64,000 bases of DNA from Caulobacterales bacterium (GCA_019510435.1 JAEKKJ010000010.1:372001-436000); one strand, 5' to 3'. Shown: positions 1 through 8,606, counted from the first letter of the stretch. The notes: generated from the letters alone by a model not told the origin. Made by a program: numbers and translations.

Positions 1-1
1 G

Positions 2-313
2 TTCGCCATGCCGCTGCTGATCGGGCCCGGGGCGATCTCCACCGTGGTCATCTACGCCAGCCAGGCGCGGGCCTATGGCCTGGCCGGCGCGGCGATCGGC
101 GTGGGCGCCATTGGGGCGACGGCGGCCGCCACCCTGGTCTCGTTCCTGCTGACGCCGGTGCTGACCCGCATCCTGGGCCGCATCGGGCTGACCATCGTGG
201 TGCGGGTGCTGGGCCTGATCCTCTGCGCCCTGGCGGTGCAGTTCATCCTCGCGGGCTTCGCCGAGAGCACTCACGGCCTGATCCGGCCGGGCGTGGCCAA
301 TCCCTACAGCTAG
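2..313 (+). CDS. MarC family integral membrane protein (C-terminal part)
   Basis: Partial gene cut by the left window edge; the frame is open from base 2, so the ATG at 8 is internal. The visible 103 residues begin with the family-typical segment PLLIGPGAISTVVIY, followed by about three hydrophobic helices (roughly visible residues 25-48, 60-83) and a short C-terminal tail. MarC/UPF0056 proteins are six-helix inner-membrane proteins whose function is unsettled; the old link to multiple antibiotic resistance was withdrawn. The gene converges on parB, with only 21 bases between the two stop codons. Family assignment is good; no function is claimed. Confidence 0.8.
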   Translation, partial: FAMPLLIGPGAISTVVIYASQARAYGLAGAAIGVGAIGATAAATLVSFLLTPVLTRILGRIGLTIVVRVLGLILCALAVQFILAGFAESTHGLIRPGVANPYS

Positions 314-334
314 GCGCGCCTCGCCAGACGCCGC

Positions 335-1216
335 TCAGGTGCGCGTCAGCCGCCGGCAGATCTCGTCCAACTGCTCAAGGCTGGCGTAGGTGATGCGCAC
401 TTCGCCGGCCCCGCCGCGGTCGGCGATGTCGACGCCCATCCCCAGGGCCTCCTCCAGGTCGACCTCCAGGGCCGCGGTGTCGGCGTCCTTGGCCTTGCGC
501 GGGCCGGAGCCGGCCTTGCCGCCCCCGCCGCTGCTGGGACCGGCCCCGCCCTTGGCCATGGCCTCGGCGTCGCGCACCGTCAGCCCGCGGTCGATGATCG
601 CGCGCGCCAGGGTCTCCGGATCGCCGGCCGACAGCAGGGCCCGCGCGTGGCCGGCGGTGAGCCGTCCGTGCACCAGGTGCTCCTGCACCGGATCGGGGAG
701 CTGCATGAGGCGCAGGGTGTTGGCCACATGGCTGCGGCTCTTGCCCACCGCGCCGGCGACCTTCTCCTGGGTGTAGCCGTGGCGGTCCATCAGGGCGCGA
801 TAGGCCCGCGCCTCCTCCATCGGGTTCAGGTCTTCCCGCTGGACGTTCTCGATGATGGCGATCTCGAGCGCCTCGTCGTCGCCCATATGGCGCACGAAGC
901 CCGGGATGGTGGTGAGCGCCACCTGCTGGGCCGCGCGCCAGCGCCGCTCGCCGGCGATGATCTCGAAGTGGCCGGTGTGCAGGGGCGAAGGCCGCACCAG
1001 GATCGGCTGCAGCACGCCGCGCTGGCGGATGGATTCGGCCAGCTCCCCGATCTCCTGGGCCGAGAAATGCTGGCGAGGCTGGTCCGGGTTGCGGTGCAGG
1101 AGGTCGATCGGCAGGTCGCGCACGCCCTCCACCGGATCGGCGGCGTGCGGAATCTCCTCCGCCTCCCCCAACAGCGCCGACAGGCCCCGGCCCAATCCCC
1201 TGCGGTTCTCCGCCAT
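335..1216 (-). CDS. parB: Chromosome-partitioning protein ParB (CTP-dependent parS-binding clamp)
   Basis: 293 residues, the usual length. The N-terminus has the GLGRGLSALLG motif that contacts ParA in this family. The ParB/Srx CTPase domain follows, with GERRWRAA at 89-96 and ENVQR at 123-127. A helix-turn-helix lies near 158-170 (GKSRSHVANTLRL), and the C-terminal dimerisation segment follows a Gly/Ser/Lys-rich linker (about 222-243). It loads on parS and spreads as a sliding clamp. Its ATG overlaps the parA stop by one base (TGATG), so the two are translationally coupled. Perfect parS sites at 4673 and 8464 in the same window support the role. Confidence 0.97.
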   Translation of the reverse strand: MAENRRGLGRGLSALLGEAEEIPHAADPVEGVRDLPIDLLHRNPDQPRQHFSAQEIGELAESIRQRGVLQPILVRPSPLHTGHFEIIAGERRWRAAQQVALTTIPGFVRHMGDDEALEIAIIENVQREDLNPMEEARAYRALMDRHGYTQEKVAGAVGKSRSHVANTLRLMQLPDPVQEHLVHGRLTAGHARALLSAGDPETLARAIIDRGLTVRDAEAMAKGGAGPSSGGGGKAGSGPRKAKDADTAALEVDLEEALGMGVDIADRGGAGEVRITYASLEQLDEICRRLTRT

Positions 1217-2040
1217 CAGCTCAGTTCCAGATCCCGGTTCGCGCGGCGTTTGCGCTCGCGCAGCACGACTTCACGCGCCAGTTTCAGATAGGCCTGGCTG
1301 CCGGTGCACTTGAGGTCATAGACCAGCACCGGCTTGCCGAACGACGGCGCCTCGGAGACCCGCACATTGCGCGGGATCACGGTCTGGTAGACCGCTTCGC
1401 CAAAGTGGCTGCGCACGTCCACGGCCACCTGTTCCGACAGCGAATTTCGCCGGTCGTACATGGTGAGGACCACGCCCTGCAGCTCCAGCTGCGGGTTCAG
1501 GCTGCCCCGCACCAGGTCGATGGTGCGCATCAGCTGCGAGAGGCCCTCCAGGGCGAAGAACTCGCACTGCAGCGGCACCAGCACCGCATCGGCGGCGGCC
1601 ATGGCGTTGACGGTGAGGAGGTTCAGCGACGGCGGGCAGTCGATCAGGACATAGGTGTAGCTGCGGCCGCCCTTGAGCGGCGCCAGGGCGTCGCGCAGCT
1701 TGAAGGAGCGCCGCGCCTGCTGGCCCAGCTCCAGTTCCACGCCGGAGAGGTCTGGATCGGACGCCACCAGGTCGAGCCCGGGCACCGAAGTCTTCACCAC
1801 CGCCTCGAGCACGGGCTTTTCGCCCATCAGCACGTCGTAGAGGGTGGTCTTGCGCAGGGCCCGGCCGACCCCGAGGCCGGTGGAGGCGTTGCCCTGCGGG
1901 TCGCTGTCGATCAGCAGCACCTTCTCGCCGACGGCGGCCAGGGCGGTGCCGAGATTGATGGCCGTGGTGGTCTTGCCCACCCCGCCCTTCTGGTTGGCGA
2001 CCACCAGGACGCGTAGGGCCGGGTCAGACCTTGCGGGCAC
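1216..2040 (-). CDS. parA: Chromosome-partitioning ATPase ParA
   Basis: Walker-type partition ATPase of 274 residues. The deviant Walker A motif KGGVGKTT is at 18-25, with a DSDPQGNAS motif and YVLIDCPPSL Walker B downstream. The GTG at 2040 is chosen as start because AGGAGG lies seven bases upstream, and it gives a length close to Caulobacter ParA. The frame runs open to an upstream in-frame start at 2082, but that would lengthen the overlap with rsmG and lacks an obvious ribosome site. In the family, ATP-bound ParA dimers coat the nucleoid and draw ParB-parS complexes along. The gene overlaps the 3' end of rsmG by 17 bases. Confidence 0.97.
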   Translation of the reverse strand: MPARSDPALRVLVVANQKGGVGKTTTAINLGTALAAVGEKVLLIDSDPQGNASTGLGVGRALRKTTLYDVLMGEKPVLEAVVKTSVPGLDLVASDPDLSGVELELGQQARRSFKLRDALAPLKGGRSYTYVLIDCPPSLNLLTVNAMAAADAVLVPLQCEFFALEGLSQLMRTIDLVRGSLNPQLELQGVVLTMYDRRNSLSEQVAVDVRSHFGEAVYQTVIPRNVRVSEAPSFGKPVLVYDLKCTGSQAYLKLAREVVLRERKRRANRDLELS

Positions 2041-2791
2041 GGCCGAGCCTCCTGACACGCACGATGCGGCCTCTCTCGTCACTCATCGACGGTACGACAT
2101 CCGCCGTGAAATCCCAATATCTAGCTGCATCCTCAAGGTCAGCCACAACATCTTGTCCTTTGAGGAACAGCCCCAGGGCGCCTGCCCGCAAGTAGGGCTG
2201 GGCATACCCCAACAGGCGGTTAAGCGGCGCACAAGCCCGGGCGGTGACGATGTCCACAGGCAGGGCCAAGTTTTCCGCCCTGGCGTTATGCACCGTGGCC
2301 GGCAGCTCCAGCTCAGCCACGACCTGCGAGAGGAACCGGCACCGCTTGGCCATGCTCTCCACCAGGTGGACGTGGAAGCCCGGCCGGCCTTTGCCCAGGA
2401 TCGCCAGCACCAGCCCGGGGAAGCCGGCGCCCGCGCCCAGATCGGCCCAGGTCAGAGCCTCGGGGGCGATCTTCAGCAGCTGGGCCGAGTCCCAGGCGTG
2501 GCGGTTCCAGAAGTCCGGAAGCGTGGCCGGGCCGACGAGGTTCATCACTGCGTTGCCGGCCGTGAGAAGCTCGAGGAAGCGGTTGAGGTCGGCGAGCTGG
2601 GCCGGGGTGCCGCCCGCCGCCTCGGCGAAGGAGACGGCGTCCGTGACCGCCGCAGCGCCCCCTCCACCCTTCGGGTCCCCCTCCCCCGTTGGCACGGGGG
2701 AGGAACTGGAAGCATCAGTCGCCCCGGTTCCTCCCCCGCTTGCGGGGGAGGGGGACCACGAAGTGGTGGAGGGGGCGCTGGGGCCGCGCAA
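2024..2791 (-). CDS. rsmG: 16S rRNA (guanine-527-N7) methyltransferase RsmG, with a repeat-derived N-terminus
   Basis: SAM-dependent methyltransferase for G527 of 16S rRNA. The core begins near residue 53 and shows the SAM-binding stretch WADLGAGAGFPGL at about 115-127 and NLVGPATL at 84-91. Start: TTG at 2791, three bases after the mnmG stop. Residues about 6-45 are low complexity (Ser/Pro/Gly) because a dispersed repeat (2658-2775) is read in frame. The only other in-frame start seen before the domain is a GTG at 2695, also within the repeat. At 255 residues it is longer than typical RsmG (about 200-210). The mnmG-rsmG-parA-parB order is common near bacterial origins. Function is sure; the exact start is not. 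Confidence 0.93.
   Translation of the reverse strand: MRGPSAPSTTSWSPSPASGGGTGATDASSSSPVPTGEGDPKGGGGAAAVTDAVSFAEAAGGTPAQLADLNRFLELLTAGNAVMNLVGPATLPDFWNRHAWDSAQLLKIAPEALTWADLGAGAGFPGLVLAILGKGRPGFHVHLVESMAKRCRFLSQVVAELELPATVHNARAENLALPVDIVTARACAPLNRLLGYAQPYLRAGALGLFLKGQDVVADLEDAARYWDFTADVVPSMSDERGRIVRVRRLGRARKV
2658..2775. repeat. Dispersed palindromic repeat, family A, two inverted units, inside the 5' end of rsmG
   Basis: Two units face each other: CCCCCTCCAC at 2658-2667 mirrors GTGGAGGGGG at 2766-2775, and each unit carries its own C-run/G-run hairpin (CTCCCCC...GGGGGAG). A single unit of the same family is at 8381-8427. The element lies within the open reading frame of rsmG and is translated as a Ser/Pro/Gly-rich leader if TTG 2791 is the start. 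Confidence 0.8.
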
Positions 2792-2794
2792 TGC

Positions 2795-4642
2795 CTAGGC
2801 CGCCCGTCGCCGCACGTGCGCCAGCAGCGCCGTCAGCGCCCCTGGCGTGACGCCTTCGATCCGCGCCGCCTGGCCGAGGGTCAGCGGCCGCACCGCCGCC
2901 AGCTTCTCCCGCACCTCGTTGGAGAGCCCGCCGACCGCCGCATAGTCCAGGCCAGCCGGCAGGCGCAGGTCCTCGTCGCGGCGGAAGGCCTCGACATCCG
3001 CCGTCTGGCGGTCGAGGTAGCCGGCATAGGCGGCGTCGATCTCCACCTGCTCGCGCACGGCCGGGCTCCAGTCCGCAACCTGCGGCCAGATCCGCGCCAA
3101 GTCGTCCAGGCCGATGGTCGGATAGCCCAGCAGCTGCACCAGGTTGCGGCGCACCCCGTCGGCCTTCACCGGCAGCCCGAGGCGCTGGGCCTCCGGCGGC
3201 GTCAGGGTCAGGCTCGCGGCCAGGGCGCGAGCGTCAGACAGGGCCTGTTGTTTCACGTGGAACACTGCGGCCCGGGCCGGACCGACCACGCCCAGGTCGA
3301 TCCCCTTCCCCGTCAGCCGCTGGTCGGCGTTGTCGGCGCGCAGGGTCAGGCGGAATTCGGCGCGGCTGGTGAACATCCGATAGGGCTCGGTGACGCCCCG
3401 GGTCACCAGGTCGTCGACCAGCACGCCGATATAGCCCTCGTCGCGCGCGAACTGCGCCGGCTCCCCGCCGGACGCGGCCCGCGCCGCGTTCAGCCCGGCC
3501 ACCAGGCCCTGGGCGCCCGCTTCCTCATAGCCGGTGGTGCCATTGATCTGGCCGGCGAGGTACAGGCCCGGCAGCCGCTTGGCCTCCAGGGTCGGGTAGA
3601 GCTCCCGCGGGTCGACGTAGTCGTATTCGATGGCGTAGCCGTGGCGCTTCACGACCACCTGCTCCAGACCTGGAATGGTCCGCAGGAACAGGTCCTGGGT
3701 CTCGGCGGAGACCGAGGTGGAGATGCCGTTCGGATAGACGGTGTCGTCGTCCAGCCCCTCCGGCTCCAGGAAGATCTGGTGGCTGGTCTTGTCGCGGAAG
3801 CGGACCACCTTGTCCTCGATGGACGGGCAATAGCGCGGCCCGCGGCCCGACACCCGCCCGCCATAGACCGCCGACTCCGTCAGCCGCTCGGCGATGATCC
3901 GGTGGGTCTCCTCGGTGGTGTAGGTGATGCCGCACGCGACCTGGGGCGTGGCGATCCGGTCCGTCAGGAACGAGAACGGGATCGGCTCGGCGTCGGCGGC
4001 CTGCATCTCCAGCCGGTCCCAGGCGATGGTGCGGCCGTCCAGCCGGGCCGGGGTGCCGGTCTTCAGGCGCCCCATGGCCAGGCCCAGGCTGTACAGCCGG
4101 TCCGACAGGCCGATGGCCGGCGCATCGCCAACCCGCCCGGCGGGGATCCGCAGCTCCCCTTGATGGATCACGCCCTTCAGGAAGGTGCCCGTGGTCAGCA
4201 CCACGCGGCCGGCGCGGAACTCGGTCCCGCTGGCCCCAACGACGCCCGCAACCACACCGCCCTCGAGGATCAGGTCCTCCACCGCCTCGGCCCGGATCTC
4301 CAGGTTCGTGGTGGCGGCCAGTTCGGCCTGCATGGCCTCGCGATAGAGGCGCCGGTCGATCTGGCTGCGCGGCCCGCGAACCGCCGCGCCCTTGGAGCGG
4401 TTGAGCATCCGGAACTGGATGCCGGCCACATCCGCCAGCCGCCCCATCAGCCCGTCCAGGGCGTCGATCTCGCGGACCAGGTGCCCCTTGCCCAACCCGC
4501 CGATCGCCGGGTTGCAGCTCATCTCGCCGATGGTTTCCAGCTTGTGGGTGAGCAGCAGGGTGCGTGCGCCGAACCGCGCCGCCGCTGCGGCCGCCTCGCA
4601 GCCCGCGTGTCCCCCACCGATGACGATAACATCCCAGGTCAT
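2795..4642 (-). CDS. mnmG: tRNA uridine-5-carboxymethylaminomethyl modification enzyme MnmG (GidA)
   Basis: 615-residue FAD protein that, with MnmE, makes the cmnm5 group on wobble uridine 34. The N-terminal dinucleotide-binding motif [14 protein letters not shown] sits at about 7-20, followed by [18 protein letters not shown], a family hallmark. The C-terminal helical domain ends with the [15 protein letters not shown] segment that binds MnmE/tRNA in the family. Length matches homologues. ATG start at 4642. The partner mnmE is the next gene upstream on the same strand, separated by a parS site and a repeat. A parS-like 16-mer lies within the coding sequence at 3249-3264. Confidence 0.98.
   Translation of the reverse strand: MTWDVIVIGGGHAGCEAAAAAARFGARTLLLTHKLETIGEMSCNPAIGGLGKGHLVREIDALDGLMGRLADVAGIQFRMLNRSKGAAVRGPRSQIDRRLYREAMQAELAATTNLEIRAEAVEDLILEGGVVAGVVGASGTEFRAGRVVLTTGTFLKGVIHQGELRIPAGRVGDAPAIGLSDRLYSLGLAMGRLKTGTPARLDGRTIAWDRLEMQAADAEPIPFSFLTDRIATPQVACGITYTTEETHRIIAERLTESAVYGGRVSGRGPRYCPSIEDKVVRFRDKTSHQIFLEPEGLDDDTVYPNGISTSVSAETQDLFLRTIPGLEQVVVKRHGYAIEYDYVDPRELYPTLEAKRLPGLYLAGQINGTTGYEEAGAQGLVAGLNAARAASGGEPAQFARDEGYIGVLVDDLVTRGVTEPYRMFTSRAEFRLTLRADNADQRLTGKGIDLGVVGPARAAVFHVKQQALSDARALAASLTLTPPEAQRLGLPVKADGVRRNLVQLLGYPTIGLDDLARIWPQVADWSPAVREQVEIDAAYAGYLDRQTADVEAFRRDEDLRLPAGLDYAAVGGLSNEVREKLAAVRPLTLGQAARIEGVTPGALTALLAHVRRRAA
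3249..3264. promoter_or_regulatory. parS-like ParB-binding site (15/16) inside mnmG
   Basis: TGTTTCACGTGGAACA differs from the consensus TGTTTCACGTGAAACA at one base. Caulobacter-type parS sites tolerate this kind of change. It lies within the mnmG coding region, 1.2 kb from parA. Confidence 0.7.
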
Positions 4643-4672
4643 GAGCGCGGGGATATAGGCGAAAGCGGTCGC

Positions 4673-4688
4673 TGTTTCACGTGAAACA
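4673..4688. promoter_or_regulatory. parS: parS centromere site (perfect 16-mer)
   Basis: TGTTTCACGTGAAACA is an exact match to the bacterial parS palindrome. It lies 31 bases upstream of the mnmG ATG and directly abuts the family B repeat that fills the rest of the mnmG-mnmE gap. Confidence 0.95.
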
Positions 4689-4860
4689 TCCCTCCCTTGA
4701 TGGGGAGGGACCGCTCGCCGCAGGCGAGCAGGGTGAGGCGGTGTGGGCCGGAGCGCGGCGCTTCAGGACTGGCCAGCGCTCATCAGCGGATGTCGGAGCC
4801 CGGTCGCGGCTCCCTCACCCTGGCGCCTCCGGCGCCTGTCCCTCCCCATCAAGGGAGGGA
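4689..4860. repeat. Dispersed inverted-repeat element, family B (copy 1)
   Basis: The left end reads TCCCTCCCTTGATGGGGAGG and the right end mirrors it (CCTCCCCATCAAGGGAGGGA, ending at 4860). The core carries GAGCCCGGTCG (about 4797-4807) and CCTCACCCTGGCGCC. Two more copies with the same ends and core are at 53112-53247 and 61332-61512. It fills the mnmG-mnmE gap and stops at the mnmE stop codon. Confidence 0.85.
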
Positions 4861-6198
4861 TCACTTCCCGATGCAGAAGGTCGCGAAGATTCGGCCCAGC
4901 ACCTGCTCGGGATCTATCCGCCCGGTGATGCGGTCCAGCGCCCGGGCGGCCAGCCGCACGTCCTCGGCCGCCAGCTCCAGATGCTCGTCCTGGTCCAGGG
5001 CGTGACGCAGGCGGTCGGCGGCCTCGCTCAGCAGCTCCTGGTGGCGCAAGCGGGTCGCCGCGGGCGGCTCATCTCCGGCCAGGGCCTCGACCACGCGCTC
5101 GGCCAGGGTCGTCTCCAGCCAGCCAAGATCCCCCGGCCCCTTGGCGGTGATCTCCGCGGCGGTCAGGCCCAGCCGCCGCGCCTGTCCGGCGGCCCATTCG
5201 CCGGCGGCGCCCACCGGCCGGTCGCGCTTGGTGATCAGGCAGAGGTCGCCGGGGCGCAGCTCCATGGGGACCGCCGGCGTCTCGTCGTTCGATCCGTCCA
5301 CCAGCCAGAGCCGCAAGCCCGCCGAGGCCGCCCAGGCCCGCGCCCGGCGCACGCCCTCGGCCTCGATCTCGTCGGCGGTGTCCCGCAGGCCCGCGGTGTC
5401 GGCCAGCACGGCCTTGTAGCCGGCCAGCACCATGGGAATCTCGATGATGTCGCGGGTCGTGCCGGGCGTGGCGGTGACAATGGCCGCCTCCCGCTTGGCC
5501 AGGGCGTTCAGCAGAGTGCTCTTGCCGGCGTTGGGCGCGCCGATCAGGGCAATGCGGAAGCCCTCGCGCACCCGCTCCCCCCGCTCGGCGTCGGCCGCCG
5601 CCGCCTCCAGCTCCGCCACCAGCCGCTCAAGCACCGGCCGGGCCCGCGCCGCCACATCCTGCGGCACCTCCTCGTCGGGGAAGTCGACGGCCGCCTCCAG
5701 CAGGGCCAGGGCCTCGATCAGGGCGTCGGTCCAGCGGGACTGGGCAGCCGAGAGCCGCCCGCCCAGCTGCTCGAGAGCCTGGCGCCGCTGGGCCTCGGTC
5801 TCGGCGTCCACCAGGTCGGCGACACCCTCCGCCTGGGCCAGGTCCAGCTTGCCGTTCTCGAAGGCCCGGCGGGTGAACTCCCCCGGCTCCGCCAACCGCA
5901 GGCCCAGGTCCGCCAGCGCCCGGATCAGGGCACCGACCACCGCACTGCCGCCATGCACGTGGAACTCGGCAGCGTCCTCGCCGGTGTAGCTCTCCGGACT
6001 CTCGAAGACGATCACCAGCGCCTGGTCGATCTCCTGCCCGGCACGGTCGCGCAGCCGCCGCAGGCTCGCGCGGCGCGGCTCGGGCACGGAGCCGGCCAGC
6101 TGGGCCACGGCCTCGCGCGTCGCCGATCCCGAGATCCGCACCACCGCCACCGCCGCCCGGCCCGCGGCCGTGGCCGGGGCGTAGATGGTGTCGCTCAT
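4861..6198 (-). CDS. mnmE: tRNA modification GTPase MnmE (TrmE)
   Basis: 445 residues. The N-terminal tetrahydrofolate-binding domain covers about 1-117 ([20 protein letters not shown]). A helical domain follows, with the inserted G domain carrying GAPNAGKST at 220-228 and the PGTTRD switch. The protein ends in FCIGK, the conserved C-terminal C[I/L/M]GK motif that holds the reactive cysteine. It works with MnmG on wobble uridine. The ATG overlaps the stop of the upstream small gene (ATGA), suggesting coupling. The catalytic C-terminus and all G motifs are intact. Confidence 0.98.
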   Translation of the reverse strand: MSDTIYAPATAAGRAAVAVVRISGSATREAVAQLAGSVPEPRRASLRRLRDRAGQEIDQALVIVFESPESYTGEDAAEFHVHGGSAVVGALIRALADLGLRLAEPGEFTRRAFENGKLDLAQAEGVADLVDAETEAQRRQALEQLGGRLSAAQSRWTDALIEALALLEAAVDFPDEEVPQDVAARARPVLERLVAELEAAAADAERGERVREGFRIALIGAPNAGKSTLLNALAKREAAIVTATPGTTRDIIEIPMVLAGYKAVLADTAGLRDTADEIEAEGVRRARAWAASAGLRLWLVDGSNDETPAVPMELRPGDLCLITKRDRPVGAAGEWAAGQARRLGLTAAEITAKGPGDLGWLETTLAERVVEALAGDEPPAATRLRHQELLSEAADRLRHALDQDEHLELAAEDVRLAARALDRITGRIDPEQVLGRIFATFCIGK

Positions 6199-6425
6199 TT
6201 CCGGGTCGTGGCGGCTTCCATGAACTTGCGGAACTGCTCCTGGGCGCCGGTCCCGAAGCTCATCCAGTTCTTCATGAACTCCTCCGGATTGAGCATCGAG
6301 ATGTTGGCGTCGATCCGCTTGCTCATCTCGCCGACCAGGTGGTCATTCAGCCCGCTCACGTCGGGCAGGCCCAGGAACCGGCGCGCCTCCTCCGGGGAGC
6401 AATCCACCTCGATGGTCATCTTCAT
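6195..6425 (-). CDS. Small conserved protein, DUF6489-like
   Basis: 76 residues from the ATG at 6425. I chose this start because the sequence [20 protein letters not shown] has the look of a true N-terminus; the upstream in-frame extension is translated from a palindromic intergenic element. The protein is soluble and helix-prone, with the conserved-looking segments [13 protein letters not shown] and [10 protein letters not shown]. Small proteins of this type occur next to mnmE in Caulobacterales genomes as I recall them. Function unknown. Its stop overlaps the mnmE start by four bases, so it is probably the first gene of an mnmE operon. Confidence 0.75.
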   Translation of the reverse strand: MKMTIEVDCSPEEARRFLGLPDVSGLNDHLVGEMSKRIDANISMLNPEEFMKNWMSFGTGAQEQFRKFMEAATTRK

Positions 6426-6440
6426 GACGTCTGGCCTTCC

Positions 6441-6545
6441 TAGAGCACGTCCCGCCTTGCTTGGATCAAGCCAGCCGGGATGAACGTGCTCGCCTCTTTG
6501 GTTTAGAGGCCATCTTCTCCGATCATGATGGTCCATCAAGATCGG
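6441..6545. repeat. Compound palindromic intergenic element (three hairpins)
   Basis: Hairpin 1 pairs GAGCACGT (6443-6450) with ACGTGCTC (6484-6491) and encloses CCCG/CGGG and GCTTG-GAT-CAAGC. Hairpin 2 is GCCTCT (6492-6497) with AGAGGC (6505-6510). Hairpin 3 pairs 6519-6530 with 6534-6545 (11 of 12). It fills the gap between the divergent genes at 6425 and 6636 and looks like a dispersed palindromic unit; no second copy was found here. Confidence 0.65.
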
Positions 6546-6635
6546 GATGGCCTCCAGCGGTGTCATCACCATATGGCCGTGAGCCGCGTGTTCACGCTAG
6601 TAGCTTGCGGCCACCCCCAGAGTAAGAGGACGGAA

Positions 6636-7331
6636 ATGGGCGAACGGATCAGCATCACCACCCCCGAAGGGCCATTCTCGGCCTATGTGGCGCGCCCCAA
6701 GGCGGAGAAGGCGCCGGCGGTCGTGGTGATCCAGGAGATCTTCGGCGTGAACCAGGTGATGCGCGACATCACCGACGGGCTCGCCGGCCAGGGCTATCTG
6801 GCCATCTGTCCGGACCTGTTCTGGCGGATCGAGCCCGGGATCGACATCACCGACAAGACCGAAGCCGAGTGGAAGCGGGCCTTCGAGCTCTTCAACACCT
6901 TCGACGTGGACCAGGGGGTCGAGGACATCCAGGCGACGATCACCGCGGCCCGGGCCGATCCCCAGTGCAATGGCAAGGTGGGCGCCGTCGGCTTCTGCCT
7001 GGGCGGGCTGCTGGCCTTCCTCACCGCCACCCGCACCGATGCGGACGCGGCCGCCTCCTACTACGGCGTCGGCCTGGAGAACCGGGTGGCCGAGGTGGAG
7101 AAACTGGCCCAACCCCTGCTGCTGCACATCGCCGAAGAAGACCAGTTCGTGCCGAAGGAGGCCCAGGCCATCATCCTCAAGGCGCTGAAGGACCACCCGC
7201 AGATCGAGATCCACACCTATCCCGGCCGCAACCACGCCTTCGCCCGGCCGGGCGGCGAGCACTATGACGAGGCCGACGCCAAGCTGGCCGGCGGCCGCAC
7301 CCTGCGATTCTTCCAGAGGACGATCGGCTGA
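6636..7331 (+). CDS. Dienelactone hydrolase family protein
   Basis: 231 residues from the ATG at 6636, which has AGAGGACGG just upstream; upstream in-frame starts run into the palindromic element. It is an alpha/beta hydrolase of the carboxymethylenebutenolidase type. The nucleophile elbow is GFCLGG with Cys121, an acid lies at Asp169 (AEEDQFVP) and His200 sits in RNHAF. The Cys nucleophile rather than Ser is characteristic of the family. The substrate cannot be told from sequence. Its stop codon overlaps the start of the next gene (TGATG), suggesting a two-gene operon with the quinone reductase. Confidence 0.92.
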   Translation: MGERISITTPEGPFSAYVARPKAEKAPAVVVIQEIFGVNQVMRDITDGLAGQGYLAICPDLFWRIEPGIDITDKTEAEWKRAFELFNTFDVDQGVEDIQATITAARADPQCNGKVGAVGFCLGGLLAFLTATRTDADAAASYYGVGLENRVAEVEKLAQPLLLHIAEEDQFVPKEAQAIILKALKDHPQIEIHTYPGRNHAFARPGGEHYDEADAKLAGGRTLRFFQRTIG

Positions 7332-8302
7332 TGCGCGCGGTTCACTTCGAGCAGACCGGCGGGCCGGACGTCCTGCAGCTGGCGCAGGTCGAGACCCCGC
7401 AGCCGGGCGAAGGCCAGGTCCTGATCCGCCATGAGGCCATCGGGGTCAATTTCATCGACACCTATTTCCGCAGCGGCCTTTACCCCGCCAAGCTGCCGTC
7501 GGGCCTCGGCAATGAAGCCGCCGGCGTCGTCGAGGCGGTCGGCCCTGGGGTCACCCGCTTCCGGGCCGGCGACCGGGTGGCCTATGCCAGCGGCGTCATG
7601 GGGTCCTATGCCGATTTCGCCGTGGCGCCCGCGGCGCGGGTCGTGAAGCTGCCGGACGGGATCGACGCGCGCACCGCCGCCGCCGGCCTGCTCAAGGGCA
7701 TGACCACCGAGTTCCTGATCCGCCGTCTGCATCGCGTCCAGCCGGGCGAAACCATCCTGGCTCACGCGGCGGCCGGCGGAGTCGGGCAGATCATGGTGCA
7801 GTGGGCCAAGGCGCTGGGCGCGACCGTCATCGCCACCGTGGGGTCGGAGGCCAAGGCCGCGCGGGTGCGCGAGCTGGGCGCCGACCATGTGATCCTCTAC
7901 CGCGACCAGGACGTGGCCGCCGAAGTGCGGCGGATCACCGGCGGCCAGGGCGTCAGCGTCGCCTACGACTCGGTGGGCAAGGACACCTTCGAGGGCACGC
8001 TGGGCAGCATCGCCAAACGGGGCCTGTTCGTCAGCTTCGGCAACGCGTCCGGCCCGCCACCCGCGGTGGAGGCCGGCCGGCTGATGCGGGCGGGGTCCCT
8101 GTTCTTCACCCGGCCGACCATGGGCGACTACCTGGCCACGACGGAGGAGCTCGACGCCTCGGCCGCTGCGCTATTCGAGATGATCAGCTCCGGCAAGGTG
8201 CAGATCGAGATCGGCCAGACCTTCCCCCTCGCCGACGCGCGCAAGGCTCACGAGGCCCTGGCCAGCCGCTCGACGGTCGGCGCGAGTCTGCTCATCCCGT
8301 AG
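7331..8302 (+). CDS. NADPH:quinone oxidoreductase, zinc-independent MDR type (QorA-like)
   Basis: 323 residues, the usual length for the quinone reductase branch of medium-chain dehydrogenases. Features are the N-terminal GroES-like fold, GVNFIDTYFRSGLYP (a QOR hallmark), and the nucleotide-binding loop HAAAGGVGQIMVQWAKALGA in the Rossmann half. The zinc-binding cysteines of alcohol dehydrogenases are absent. It probably reduces quinones or enones with NADPH in the cytosol. It is coupled to the dienelactone hydrolase upstream by a one-base overlap. A second, more distant relative is at 25176-26177. Confidence 0.92.
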   Translation: MRAVHFEQTGGPDVLQLAQVETPQPGEGQVLIRHEAIGVNFIDTYFRSGLYPAKLPSGLGNEAAGVVEAVGPGVTRFRAGDRVAYASGVMGSYADFAVAPAARVVKLPDGIDARTAAAGLLKGMTTEFLIRRLHRVQPGETILAHAAAGGVGQIMVQWAKALGATVIATVGSEAKAARVRELGADHVILYRDQDVAAEVRRITGGQGVSVAYDSVGKDTFEGTLGSIAKRGLFVSFGNASGPPPAVEAGRLMRAGSLFFTRPTMGDYLATTEELDASAAALFEMISSGKVQIEIGQTFPLADARKAHEALASRSTVGASLLIP

Positions 8303-8380
8303 GGGCCTCGAGGTCCTCCGCGCTCGGGGCGGTGGCCCAAGGGGCCGGAGGGGGTTTCGATCCCCGGCGCCAGGCGCGGA

Positions 8381-8427
8381 CCCCCTCCACCGCTTCGCGG
8401 TCCCCCTCCCCCTGCGGGGGAGGAACC
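8381..8427. repeat. Dispersed repeat, family A, single unit
   Basis: CCCCCTCCACCGCTTCGCGG is followed by TCCCCCTCCCCCTGCGGGGG and AGGAACC. It matches one half of the element at 2658-2775. It lies in the 367-base gap between the convergent quinone reductase and rho genes. Confidence 0.75.
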
Positions 8428-8463
8428 GGATGCAGCAACCGCTTACCCCGCAAGCGATTGCGA

Positions 8464-8479
8464 TGTTTCACGTGAAACA
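8464..8479. promoter_or_regulatory. parS: parS centromere site (perfect 16-mer)
   Basis: TGTTTCACGTGAAACA, an exact parS palindrome, lies in the gap between convergent genes (8303-8669), 4.6 kb from the putative origin. It is 3.8 kb from the other perfect site. Family A repeat sequence lies just to its left, echoing the parS-repeat neighbourhood at 4673. Confidence 0.95.
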
Positions 8480-8513
8480 TCCGCGTTCGTAGCCGCGGTA
8501 TGGCCGAGTGCTA

Positions 8514-8533
8514 CTTTTCGCAAGCGCGAAAAG
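8514..8533. terminator. Short perfect hairpin in the qor-rho convergent gap
   Basis: CTTTTCGC (8514-8521) pairs perfectly with GCGAAAAG (8526-8533) around a four-base loop. There is no clear T-run on either side, so this may be a stabilising 3' hairpin rather than a classic terminator. Confidence 0.4.
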
Positions 8534-8606
8534 CCCCCGCTGTGGCGCAGCAAGCCGCACTCACCCCCGCGTTTCCGAGCCAAATCCGCCACAGAGCCGA
8601 TTTTCC

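Noticed and set aside
1844..4684. 946-codon plus-strand open frame opposite rsmG and mnmG
   Set aside because: It is the complement of well-identified genes; composition is Arg/Gly/Gln/His-rich with no recognisable domain. Several other very long frames opposite or beside real genes (8508-10205, 21908-25258, 35795-38071, 53866-56376) were dropped for the same reason.
5950..5966. CACGTGGAAC half of a parS-like site inside mnmE
   Set aside because: Only one half matches the parS palindrome; the left half (CGCCATG) does not, so it is not called.
6195..6572. 125-codon version of the DUF6489-like gene
   Set aside because: The first 49 codons are translated palindromic intergenic DNA; the 76-codon version has the natural N-terminus.
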